A stretch of DNA of 64,000 nt from Strigamia acuminata (taxonomy: Eukaryota; Arthropoda; Chilopoda; Geophilomorpha; Linotaeniidae), in contig OX442314.1 of assembly GCA_949358305.1 (NCBI GenBank), positions 31,987,608-32,051,607 on the forward strand, given 5' to 3'. This document shows, one piece after another, positions 23,133 to 34,211 of the stretch (positions are counted from its first letter, which is position 1; every line of letters starts with the position of its first letter). The position numbers and the translations under genes were made by a program. Under the pieces are notes generated by a model, which was not told the DNA's origin, searched no databases, and saw nothing but the letters and a program-made list of their open reading frames with translations.

Positions 23133-23774
23133 GCGGTTGGTAGATTAATCTACTAATTTGCTCACCGAGACGTGCCTTAATAAAGACATAAAGAAACATT
23201 AACAAACACGTCATCAATTTGAATATTTGTTTTATTAATACATCGGATTTTTTTTTTAATTCTCTGAATAGCATTTAGATATACTTTTAATAATTAATTT
23301 TAAAAATATAATATTCAAAACTGACCCATCACTTGGAATCGCATTTTCCATTTTTCCGATTTATATCTGGTTTTCCGTTTACCCGATCAATTTTCGGTTT
23401 TCCGTTCACTTAATTGATGTGGATACAAATCGCTTTATTCTCGTATCGCGCGACCTCTGCGCGTTACTGGTCGAACTGGAAGTCCCCAAGTCACGTTTTG
23501 GGTCACAAGATTACAGAACAACTACATCTGGCCGGAGAGACCCTCACACCGGATTTTCACATTGGATCAAGGTGACCAGAAACAAAACGACATTTATTAC
23601 ATTGTTTAAACGTTTATTATTAATTGTTACATTCAATAATGGGAAATAATGCTACAAGTATGTTGGCTTCCGTGCATTTCCTAATGCAGTTTTGTACCTG
23701 TTTTTTTTTTTATGACGCTGTTTCCACAGTGCCCCCTTGTGTTTATAAGCGATAACAGAGTGAGATAGGATCGG

Positions 23775-25276
23775 TTAATTTTTCCCGGGGAGAACTTGCG
23801 GCAAATAATTCAAGCAGGAAAGGAGGGAAATTCCTAGGAAAAGTCCTACGGTGCCACCCACGTCAGACACCAAGCTGGACAGGGGATAAACGAAATATTC
23901 GCTAACGATTTGCTTCGTATTCATTGTGTAAATGATTGCGACGGAGGTGCCAGCGCCGTGTTGTGGACTTGAGCCATAATCTGTCATTATGGGGAATCTG
24001 GTGACGGAACATGGGCGTCTGCAATTGCTGTTATGTTGCGAATACAAAAGGAGAAAAATTTTCTTTCTCAGTTTATTCACTTGGAAGATTGAGTTGCAAA
24101 GCGGTTTTGTCGAGTTCACAAAAGGCCATCTAAGGTGGATATGGAATTATTATTGAATATCTTTTGATTAAGCAGTATTTATCTGACCTGCATTTGATGT
24201 CAGAAGTGTCTAATTGGTCACCAATCCATCGATTAATGCACTCGATCTCTTCATCCTCAGTGACGCAGGGGTTTTGACGCGTGTTTAAATATTCAAACTA
24301 CAACAGTTGTCAATATTTAAATACGGAAATCAATGCGATTACTGTCTGTGTTTGTTTGTTTACTTGTGTTTCTGACAGTTCCATAGTATTGTTTGTCGAT
24401 GGACGAATGACTGATTTGCCAATAAACATGAGTTTGGTTGAAGTTGCTTCGTAAACATCAGCCTGTAATAGACGAATTGTAATATTGTTATATTGTAATA
24501 TTGGATTGATCTTACAAGTAATCCGCTAAAATCTGGAGTAAACGGTATATCGAACCAAAACACCCTGGTTTTTCCAACAAAATACCATTGCAGATCTAAA
24601 AGAATGAAATATTGTTTCAGGATTTTTGTGTGAATTAAATGGAATAGTTAGTAATGACCAAATTGTAGAACTCTGCATGGACCCGCGATCGTGTTGGCGT
24701 CCTTCGCTTTTAGCCAGGCTTCGGTTTCACATTTGCTGGAATTGACAGCATGATGACACTGGAAAACCCGGTTGGCATTATACGGTCAAATTGTTATTTA
24801 ATGTTTGAACTTACTCTGGCTGATTTGACGATCTTCTCTTTTGTTGAGTATTCCCATAGATCCAATAGTGTGACCTTGATCTTGTCGAAAGGGAAATGTA
24901 TCCTATCGGCCGTACTCAGTGCACTGCAAGCTGCGTCTCTTTCACAGAGTGGATCGAATTTTTTGGAAAAGTCGTACATCAAATCGGTTGTGTATGGGCA
25001 AAGTATGAGGCTAGGTGTTGTGTACTGGCTGAAGCTTTCAATTTTTACACTGGTGCCTATTGGCTTTGAAAAGTACTTGTTGATGCAAATTGACAACTGC
25101 CAAGTGCACAGTGCAGTGCTCAGCAGCAGCGAAGCAATTCCCAATACTTTGGCCTTCTTATTTGCCTGCGGTTGTCGTTGTCGTTTTGGTGTTGGTCTGA
25201 TGGGAATATGGTGTACCGGTGTGCGAGTATTCGGATAAATAATTCTACGTCCTATGCTTCTACTATGGATATTCAT
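23775..25276 (-). CDS. DEG/ENaC channel P4, complete
   Basis: Six exons (minus): 24815-25276, 24659-24758, 24516-24595, 24364-24462, 24188-24297, 23775-24129, giving 401 residues. The N-terminus has a short insertion (NTRTPVHHIP) shared in form with P6. TM1 is in exon 1, and TM2 has GGTVGLFLGIS near the C-terminus. P4 is head to head with P5 across an inverted 1.6-kb region. Its 3' flank is not the usual one: the small ORF seen behind P2, P3 and P6 is replaced by the dispersed repeat at 23,417-23,650. Confidence 0.93.
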
Positions 25277-26907
25277 TGCACCTGAAAATGACCCTTTCAA
25301 CAGCATGAAAACGGCATTTAAGGCGTGTTAATGAGTATTAACGTTAACGCTGGCCGACCTGACCTTTTTTCATCCGTGTGTTGTTTGTTACTGCTCGTTT
25401 CCGTGTGAGTGAATTCAGACTCTGCGGTTTAATTTCGTGGGGGTGTGTTGGCATTTGAAATATTGATGAGAAAAAAGTCGTTTTCTTTCCAATTAAGTTT
25501 GTGAATGACTTTTTTATTGCGAACCCAACTCGAGCCATCTTGGAATTTCCCCCAGCAAATTGTCTGGTCCTGATTCAGCAATTTTAGCACACAAACACGG
25601 GACATTTTTTGGGAAGCTTGTTTTATATTCGCAGATATTACAACTGGAAACTCCGAGGTTATCTGTAATTTAATGCAGAAAATGCTGATAGAATGGTTTT
25701 TCTTCGTTAATTCTTTATTGTTGTTATTTACTGGAATTCTGTATCTAGGAGATGCCATTCCAAAGGTTGTTTTGTTTATGGTAGTGTCTAGCTAAAGTTA
25801 CCAAGGAAATAATGATTATTGAGGTACACGTGTATGACCTGAATACAATAGCGATACGGTCGCTATCCACCGTTGCCACCACCTACACAAGAAAATCACT
25901 AACTTTTGAAGTGTAGTATTTTCTTGCAAATAATAAAGTGAGGTGGAGTGAAAGAATTTTGCTGCGTTCCTGGATATTCCAAATGTTAAGATAAATTTAA
26001 TTAGTCCCGAAATTCAAATGGCGGAACCAGTTGAATGCCGTTTCAGGTCTTCTATCAAATATTTGGCCTTACAAAAGTTATGTCTAGGGAATTAAATGAA
26101 TGATACAAAATTGAGTTTCAAATGAACAAATGTTCATTAATGATAACCAAAAAGTATTATACGATACTGTGACTGGTATGGTGTTTGCCCTCTCAGCCTG
26201 GGGTCAAAATTCTTTCACTCCACCTCACTTTATTATTTGGAAGAAAATACTACACTTCAAAAGTTAGTGATTATCTTGTGTTGGTGGTGGCAACGATGGA
26301 TAGCGACCGTACGGTATCGCTCTTGTAATCAGGTCATACACGTGTACCTTAATAATCATTATTTCCTTGGTAACTTTAGCTAGGCGCTACCGTAAACAAA
26401 ACAACCTTTGGAATGGCATCTCCTAGATACAGAATTAGTAAATAACAACAATAAAGAATCAACCAAGAAAAACCATTCTATCAGCATTTTCTGCATTAAA
26501 TTACAGATAAACTCGGAGTTTCCAGAAAATGTCCCGTGTTTGTGTGCTAAAATTGCTGAATCAGGACCAGACAATAGTTCGTAACATCATAAGTCGTAAT
26601 GTTAGTTACGACTTACTCATCGCAATTTGCTTCGGGAAAGTTCGAGACGGCTCGAGTTGGGTTCGCAATAAAAAATTCATTAACAAACTTAATTGGAAAG
26701 AAAACGACTTTTTTCTCATCAATATTTCAAATGCCATCACACCCCCACGAAATTAAACCGCAGAGTTTGAATTAACTCACACGGAAACGAGCAGTAACAA
26801 ACAAGACACGGATGAATAAAGGTCAGGTCGGCGAGTGTTAACGTTAATACTCATTAACACGCCTTAAATATTGTTTTCATGCTGTTGGGAAGTCATTTTC
26901 AGGTGCA
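25277..26907. promoter_or_regulatory. Divergent intergenic region of P4/P5 (inverted duplication)
   Basis: The two halves are inverted copies, with the axis near 26,090. Each half carries the conserved AACGTTAACG/GGCCGACCT-type block (25,335-25,365; 26,821-26,852), about 65-85 bp from its gene's ATG. Each half also has a frame reading MSRVCVLKLLNQDQTI (25,429-25,602 minus; 26,529-26,756 plus). Both channels could be driven from this region. Stretches next to the axis (25,930-26,230) also fold back (ctccacctcactttattatt versus its inverse). Confidence 0.65.
26529..26756 (+). CDS. Candidate upstream small ORF before P5
   Basis: A 75-residue frame starting MSRVCVLKLLNQDQTI and ending ISNAITPPRN. 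Counterparts lie upstream of P4 (minus, C-terminal half of 25,429-25,758) and, degraded, upstream of P6 (34,164-34,451, minus). They share the LLNQDQTI core and the NxxNIS-type end but differ by deletions. No known domain. It may be a decayed upstream exon or noncoding flank. Confidence 0.2.
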   Translation: MSRVCVLKLLNQDQTIVRNIISRNVSYDLLIAICFGKVRDGSSWVRNKKFINKLNWKENDFFLINISNAITPPRN

Positions 26908-28400
26908 ATGAATATCGATAGTAGAAGCAAAGGACGTAGAATTGTTTATCCGGATACTCGCGTACACCATATTCGCATCACACCAAAACGACAACGACAA
27001 CCGCAGGCAAATAAAGCGGCAAAAGCATTGGGAATTGCTTCCCTGCTGCTAAGCACTGCACTGTGCACTTGGCAGTTGTCAATTTGCATCGACAAGTACT
27101 TTTCAACGCCAATAGGTACCAATGTAAAAATTGAAAGCTTCAGCCAGTACACACAACCTAGCGTCATATTTTGCCCATACACAACCGATGTGATGTACGA
27201 CTTTTCCAAAAAATTCGATCCACTCTGTGAAAGAGACGCGGCTTGCAGCTCACTGAGTTGGGTCGATAGGGAACATTTTCCTTTCGACAAGATCAACGTC
27301 ACACTATTGGATCTATGGGAAAACTCAACAAAAGTCGAGATTATCAAATCAGCCAGAGTAAGTTCAAACATCAAGTAACAATTTGACCGTATAAAGCCAA
27401 CCGGGTTTTCCAGTGTCATCATGCTGTCAATTCCAGCAAATGTGAAACCGAAGCCTGGCTAAAAGCGAAGGACGCCAACACGATCGCGGGTCCATGCAGA
27501 GTTATACAATTTGGTCATTAATAACTATTCCATTTAATTCACACAAAAATCCTGAAACAATATTTGATTCTTTTAGATCTGGAATGGTATTTTGTTGGAA
27601 AAACCTGGCTGTTTTGGTTGGATATACCGTTTCCTCCAGGTTTTAGAGGATTACTTGTAACATCAATCCAATATTACAATACAACAATATTACAATTCGT
27701 TTATTACAGGCTGATGTTTACGAAGCAACTTCAACAAAACTCATGTTTATCGGCAAATCATTCATTCGTCAATCGACATACCAAACTATGGAACTGTCAG
27801 AGACACAAGTAAACAAACAAACACAGACAGTAATCGCATTGATTTCCGTATTTAAATATTGACAACTGTTGTAGTTTGAATATTTAAACACGAGTCAAAA
27901 CCCCTGCGTCACTGAGGATGAAGAGATCGAGTGCATTAATCGATGGATTAGTGACCAATTAGACACTTCTGACATCAAATGCAGGTCAGATAAATACTTA
28001 TGCATAATCAATAGATATTCAATAATAATTCCATATCCACCTTAGATGGCCTTTTGTGAACTCGACAAAACCGCTTTGCAACTCAATTTTCCAAGTGAAT
28101 AAACTGAAAAAGAGAATTTTTCCCCTTTTGTATTCACAACATAACAGCAACTGCAGACGCCCATGTTCCGTCACCAGATTCCCCATAATGACAGAATATG
28201 GCTCAGATCCACAAAACGTCGCTTTCACCTCCGTCGCAATCATTTACACAATGAATACGAAGCAAATCGTTAGCGAATATTTCGTTTATCCCCTGTCCAG
28301 CTTGGTGTCTGAAGTGGGTGGCAGTGTAGGACTTTTCCTCGGATTTTCCCTCCTTTCCTGCTTGAATTATTTGCCCCAAGTTCTCCTCGGAAAAAAATAA
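26908..28400 (+). CDS. DEG/ENaC channel P5, complete, inverted
   Basis: Six exons (plus): 26908-27357, 27414-27513, 27577-27656, 27710-27808, 27875-27984, 28046-28400, joining to 397 residues. It has the shortest N-terminus (RVHHIRITPKRQRQ). The TM2 pore reads GGSVGLFLGFS. It is the only channel on the plus strand; its sequence and exon sizes match P4, P1 and P6. The upstream ATG in P1 (10 codons before MNIHS) is out of frame here, supporting the MNI Met as the true start. Its 3' flank was hit by a non-LTR retrotransposon and then by a Tc1 element. Confidence 0.93.
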
Positions 28401-28499
28401 CCAATCGTATCTCACTCTATTATTGCTTATAAGCCCGTATCCTCATTAGTTTTTCGGATGTATTTCTGATTAATTATTATTATTCCAATTATTAACAAC

Positions 28500-29221
28500 C
28501 CCACCGACTCGGTTTCCATTCTTGGACTTACTTTAGACCCCCACTTGACATTTGCCCCACACATATCTCTCCTTACAAAATTCCTTTCCCGATCAGGCTT
28601 GATTGTTAACAAACTCTGTCGGGTTTTGTCCCAGCCTGAATTGTCAAGGTATATTAAAACTAAAATTCATCCTAAAATCACGTATGCTTCCTTGATTTGG
28701 AATTTGTCCCCTCATAGATTTAAAATTTCCCTCATTACAGCATATAACCTCGTGCTTCGTTTTGCCTTTAAAATCCCTAGGTACGAACACTATCACACCG
28801 CACTGCAGAAAACACAAGATATTGTCGTTGGTGAACCTACTGCTCCTCTTCGATTTGTCATCATTGTGTGATGCTCTCCGTGACCCCGCTCATCCCGCGC
28901 ATTTCATCACCAACCAATACCACCCAGAGGCCTCCGTTCGCACCACTCGCAGACACATGTTTGAACCTGCCGCACATATCACTGCATATTTGTCGAAATC
29001 GTTTCCATTTCGGTGTTTCTCGTCTTGGAACAATCTCCCCATCGAGCTCCGTTCTTCCGCCCTTGACTGTTCTTCAGCTATGTGTGTGTCTCATTGCCGT
29101 CATTTCCATCGGCGCCTACCCCGTCACTTATTATCTGTTCAATAATTATTTACACACTTGTATCTCATTTCTTTTTACTACTTTGGAGTGCGATTAAATA
29201 AATAAAAAAATAAATAAATAC
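28500..29221 (+). mobile_element. 5'-truncated non-LTR retrotransposon (CR1/jockey type)
   Basis: The plus frame from 28,500 gives the C-terminal part of a reverse transcriptase ORF: SILGLTLDPHLTFAPHI, then ITYASLIWNLSPH, both typical of the CR1/jockey superfamily after the catalytic palm. A frameshift near 28,855 moves the reading frame, which then runs to 29,145 (FRCFSSWNNLPIELRSS). It ends in a (TAAA)n tail. It inserted in the P5 3' flank, where the uninterrupted sequence can be read behind P2 and P3. Confidence 0.8.
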
Positions 29222-29223
29222 TA

Positions 29224-31542
29224 GTGGAAAGTAGGGTTTCTCTACCGGTATTTACCGGTATTAAAAACCGGTAATTTTTTCGGAAATACCGAATACCGAA
29301 TACCGTTTTTATTTCGGTATTGGTACCGGTTTTTATTGTTAGATGTCACTGCGATAGTGACATTTGAAACAAACATTAAATGTGTTGATTTTGGTGTGAA
29401 CTTTGCCCACATCAAAGTTAAAAATAAATCAGGCAGTAGTGACTCGTGCATCGTGCCATTGTGTGATCTGTCATCTCAAGTATGTTTAAAAAATAAATAC
29501 ACTTTCATTCCAAGGTATGGTTAATGAGAAATTTTGTAAATTTATACTCATTTACAGGGTTTTAACTTTTAGAAAAGTGTAACCATGTCATCAGTGTGGA
29601 AATATTTTGATAAAGTGGAGAAGAAATGCAAAACATGTGGCAAAACAATAAAAACAGCTGGTGGATCAACGAGTGGGATGATTGCACATCTACGGATTCA
29701 CGGTCATGACATCAATGCCCAAAGAAAAAATGAAGGAATGACGAATGCTACATCTACACCTAAAAAACCGAATTCACCTGTGTTAAACTTAACACTTAAC
29801 ACTTAAAAATATTCAACATTGTATATAGCATTGTTATAGCTATGATTATTATTTTTTACCGAAAAATACCGGTTTTACCGGTTTTTTGAATATTCATTAC
29901 CGAAATACCGGTTATTCGAAAAGTACCATTTTTGAGAAACCCTAGTGGAAAGCATAAGTTTGGAAACATCAATAATTCCAAAAAATATTTTTCTTTTACC
30001 TTTGTTGTGTGGAAATAAATGATTGACAAATATGACGAGTTACTACACATTGTTGCCCTTTTATTCAGCTTCAAAACAAAGTGTTTGAACTTAAAAAAAA
30101 ATAAAAAATGACAGAGAAATGATGATTTTTCTTCATCTGTTCCGAAGCAAAAGTATGGAAATATGTGTTCCCTGTTGCAAAAGTTTAGAAACTTGAAGTA
30201 AAAAAATTAAAACCACCATTATAAATGACTTTTACCTCAGTATTTGGTAGGATGGCGCTTTCTTCTGATCACTGCTGCAATCCTTCTCGCCATTGATGAT
30301 GTCAGTTTTTGTCATCCTCTGGGATGATTGATTCCCACACTTGTGTTATTGCAGCTTTCATTTCTGGGTTTGTGAGCTCTTAATCGTTTCTTCATCAGCA
30401 GCTAAATATTTTACATCGGATTCATATCTGGTGAGTTACCTGACCAAGGTAAAAGTGATTTTTTTTGTTTAAAACCATTTCATTATGGTCTTGGCCATAT
30501 GGAAGGGCGCTCCATCTTGCATGAAGGTTACTTGTTGGCCCAAATAAAACTCTCTTTGATGGCAATAGACTTTCCTTGAGAATCTGTTGATATTTCCCAG
30601 CATTCACTGTTCCTTCTATGAATGTTAACTGTCCTGGGCTTTTGGAGGATATGCAAACCCAGATCATTAGGCTGAGGGGGTACTTCACAGCGGTGTTCAG
30701 ACATTTTGGATTATTTTCTTTGTCTTTTCATCGTTAAACATGGACTCCCTGATCTCCAAATGACAAGTAGAACTTGGAATTATCTAATAAAATAACCGAA
30801 TTCCACATTTCCGTGGTTCGTGCATGCCACTTACGAATTTGTTTGTTGTTCGTGTATGATTTGCATCCTGGAACTTCAGATCTGTAGCCCACACTTTTAA
30901 GTTTCCATAGAACAATGTCTTTTGGGACTGTTATACCTGGTTCAAGTTGCCATTTAATGTGTTATTGTTATTGATTCCTGACAAGTGTTTTGAGGATCTG
31001 AATCTTGCATTCTGTAGATTTTAGGGGTCTTCCAGAACGTTTTCTAGCCGATTTGACCTTTCCCCCATCTTCTTTTACACATTTACAAGCATTTGTTGAT
31101 GCATGATGGGGACATCTTCAAAAAGTTAGCAATTTCAGTCATGAGTTTTCTTCTTAGCTCGCATGTTCACTAAAATTGGTTTTTCATCTGCACTTAACAC
31201 CATGTTTGATCTTAAGTGATTTTATGTTACAATCACGTGATTAGTTATCTGATTTGACTGTGTAAATGCTTCTACATCATGTGTAATCGTCAAGTTTCTA
31301 AACTTTTGCAACAGGGAACACATATTTCCATATTTTTGCTTCGGAACAGATGAAGAAAAATCATCATTTCTCTGTCATTTTTTAATTTTTTTTAAGTTCA
31401 AACACTTTGTTTTGAAGCTGAATAAAAGGGCAACAATGTGTAGTAACTCGTCATATTTGTCAATCATTTATTTCCACAGAACAAAGGTGAAAGAAAAAAT
31501 ATTTTTTGGAATTATTGATGTTTCCAAACTTATGCTTTCCAC
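29224..31542 (-). mobile_element. Tc1-like transposon copy 1, split by a hAT element
   Basis: TA at 29,222-29,223 and 31,543-31,544. Terminal inverted repeats of about 255 bp begin GTGGAAAGCATAAGTTTGG. The first 8 bp of the left TIR are now separated from the rest by a 713-bp hAT insertion. Transposase lies on the minus strand: 30,422-30,688 contains MIWVCISSKSPGQLTFIEGT and AGKYQQILKESLLP. A frameshift after LFG sends the PFHMAKTIMKWF region out of frame. The element cannot encode an intact transposase. Confidence 0.88.
29232..29944 (+). mobile_element. Non-autonomous hAT element with BED finger
   Basis: Termini TAGGGTTTCTC and GAGAAACCCTA, with a perfect 8-bp target duplication GTGGAAAG (29,224-29,231 and 29,945-29,952). 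The target is the very end of the Tc1 TIR. Subterminal regions are full of taccggtat motifs. An ORF at 29,585-29,806 encodes a BED zinc finger (SSVWKYF..., CKTCGK, H-x4-H), the N-terminal DNA-binding domain of hAT transposases, and then stops. The catalytic domain is missing. Confidence 0.88.
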
Positions 31543-31548
31543 TAGTAA

Positions 31549-31699
31549 GATGACAGACTATAACTTGATGCTAAATTCAAAATTAAAACATTCACTGCCC
31601 GCCACCATCACTCTTAATGCTGCGCAATCACAATACGCCCGTTCGGGCATCAACCCAAATTTATTTATTACTCTCACACAACTTGCAGCGCTTGCTTAA
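31549..31699 (+). CDS. Candidate small ORF, P5 3' flank copy
   Basis: From ATG 31,551 the frame reads MTDYNLMLNSKLKHSLPATI and ends LTQLAALA. It is the P5 version of the 3'-flank ORF behind P2, P3 and P6, now separated from P5 by 3 kb of transposons. The ATG falls eight bases from the Tc1 junction. Confidence 0.2.
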
Positions 31700-31829
31700 G
31701 TAAAAGAAGCAGTGTTTCAATGTAGCCATAGATTGATTTGTATTTCAACCAACGAACATATTTGTAGCATTATTTCCCATTTTTTAATGTAGCAATTAAT
31801 AATAAACGTTTAAACAATGTAATACCGGT

Positions 31830-31915
31830 AATTGGTCATTAATTCAACGATTAATGCTCTCGATCTCTTCATCCTCAGTGACGCAGGGGTTTTGACGCGT
31901 GTTTAAATTTTCAAA
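31830..31915 (-). pseudogene. DEG/ENaC exon 5 fragment
   Basis: The minus strand reads NPCVTEDEEIE as in exon 5 of the intact channels, but the conserved Cys becomes Ser and the conserved Trp codon is TGA. No neighbouring exons are attached. It is a remnant of a seventh channel copy or of a gene-conversion event. Confidence 0.75.
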
Positions 31916-32319
31916 CTTTTTTTTAGCGACTTTTTTTTTGTGTCACCATAAAAATATGAATTTTTGCTGCTAAAAGTTTATTTCGGTATTGATTTTGATT
32001 TCCTTTAATTTTTGTATTAAAAAATAAGTAAATATTATGATTTTTATCTTTGTTTATTCCAACAGCATCCCAATTTGCTAAAACATGGTGTCCACGAAAA
32101 TGTTTCTGTCAGGATAATTGTTACATTCAATAATGGGAAATAAAATAATGCTACAAGTATGTTCGCTTCCCTGCATTTCCTAATGCAGTTTTGTACCTGT
32201 TTTTTTTTTATGACGCTGTTTCCACAGTGCCCTCTTGTATTTGCACCTATGAATAAATTAGTTGTTGCCTGTACCATATACGTACGAGTAAGTTCGTTTT
32301 TATTTCTGTTCCAGAAAAT

Positions 32320-32514
32320 TTACACTGTGGTTGAAATACACATCAATTTATGGCTACACTGAAACACTGCTTCTTTCATCAAAGCAAGTGCTGCGAGTTG
32401 TGTGAGAGTAATAATTAAATTTGGGTTGATGCCCGAATGAGGGTATTGCGATTGTGCAGCATTAAGAGTGATGGTGGCGGGCAGTGACTGTTTGAACTTT
32501 GAATTAAGCATCAA
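32320..32514 (-). CDS. Candidate small ORF in the P6 3' flank
   Basis: Reads MLNSKFKQSLPATITLNAAQ and ends with CISTTV. It lies 120 bp past the P6 stop on the same strand. Its C-terminus resembles the P3 copy rather than the P2 copy. Confidence 0.2.
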   Translation of the reverse strand: MMLNSKFKQSLPATITLNAAQSQYPHSGINPNLIITLTQLAALALMKEAVFQCSHKLMCISTTV

Positions 32515-32633
32515 GTTATAGTCTGTCTTCTTATGTGGTTCTTAATGATTAGAATAATAATTAATGAGAAATTCATCCGAAAAACTAACGAGGATACGGG
32601 CTTATAAGCGATAATAGAGTGAAATACGATCGG

Positions 32634-34123
32634 TTATTTTTTCCCAGGGAGAACTTGGGGCAAATAATTCAAGCAGGAAAGGAGGGAAAACCCGAGGAAA
32701 AGTCCTATGCTGCCACCCACATCAGACACCAAGCTGGACAGGGGATAAGCGAAATATTCGCTAACGATTTGCTTCGTATTCATCGAGTAAGTGATTGCAA
32801 TGGTGGTGTCAGATTGTGGATTTCTGCCATAATCTGTCGTTAAGGGGAATCTGGTGACGGAACATGGGCGTCTACAGTTGCTGTTATGTTGCGAATACAA
32901 AAGCTGCAAAATTTTCTCTTTCAATTTATTCGCTTGGAAAATCGAGTTGCAAAGCGGATTTGTCGAGTTCATAAACGGCCATCTAAGGTGGATATGGAAT
33001 TATTATTGAATATTTATTGATTAAGCATAAGTATTTATCTGACCTGCATTTGATGTCAGAAGTGTGTAATTGGTCATTTATCCATCGATTAATGCACTCG
33101 ATCTCTTCATTTTCAGTGACGCAGGGGTTTTGACTCGTGTTTAAATATTCAAACTACAACAGTTGTCAATATTTAAATACCGAGATCAATGTGATTATTG
33201 CCTGTGTTTGTTTGTTTACTTTTGTTTCTGACAGTTCCAGAATATTGTATGTTGATTCACGAATGTCTGATTTGCCAATAAACAAGAGTTTGGTTGAAGT
33301 TGCTTCGTAAACATCAGCCTAAAATAGACGAATTAGAATATTGTAATATTGTAATATTGGATTCATCTTACAAGAAATCCATTAGAATCCGAAGTAAGCG
33401 GCATATTCAACCAAAACACCCAGGTTTTTCCAACAAAATACCATTCCAGATCTAAAAAAATCAAATATTGTTTTAGAATGTTTGTATGAATTAAACGGAA
33501 TAGTTATTACTGACCAAATTGGAAAATTCTGCATGGACCCGCAATCGTGTTGGCTTCCCTCTCTTGTAGCCAGTCTTCGGTTTCACATTTGGTGGAATTG
33601 ACTGCATGATGACACTGGAATACCCGGTTGGCTTTATAAGGTCAAATTGTTATTTAATGTTTGAACTTACTCTGACTAATTTGACGATCTTCTCTTTTAT
33701 TGAGTATTCCCATAGTGTGACCTTGATCTTGTCGAAAGGGAAATGTTCCTGGTCGACCTTACTCAGTGCGCTGCAACCTGCGTCTCTTGCACAGAGTGGA
33801 TCGAATTTTTTGGAAAAGTCGTACATCAAATCGCGTGTGTATGGGCAAAGTATGAGGCTAGGTGTTGTGTACTGGCTGAAGCTTTCAATTTTTACATTGG
33901 TGCCTACTGGCTTTGAAAAGTACTTGTTGATGCAAATTGACAACTGCCAAGTGCACAGTGCAGTGCTCAGCAGCAGCGAAGCAATTCCCAATACTTTGGC
34001 CGTCTTATTTGCCTGCGGTTGTCGTTGTCGTGTTGGTGTTGGTCGGATGCGAATATGGTGTACCGGTATGCGAGTATTCGGATAAACAATTCGACGTCCT
34101 ATCCTTCTTCTATGGATATTCAT
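32634..34123 (-). CDS. DEG/ENaC channel P6, complete
   Basis: Six exons (minus): 33671-34123, 33515-33614, 33372-33451, 33220-33318, 33044-33153, 32634-32982, giving 396 residues. Exon 6 is two codons shorter than in the other five copies, in the ectodomain before TM2. The pore segment GGSIGLFLGFS is intact. Donor of exon 2 is GTCAGTAA, stronger than the GTCATT of the paralogues. Exon 1 lost three codons (VTLWEYSIKEKIV) compared with P4 but stays in frame. Confidence 0.93.
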
Positions 34124-34181
34124 TGCACCTGAAATGATACCCACAACAGCATTAAAACAATATTTAAGGCGTATTAATGAG

Positions 34182-34211
34182 TATTAACGTTAACGCTCGC
34201 CGACCTGACCT
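34182..34211 (-). promoter_or_regulatory. Conserved upstream motif of P6
   Basis: AACGTTAACGCTCGCCGACC about 65-85 bp upstream of the P6 ATG, as in the five other channel genes. Confidence 0.5.
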
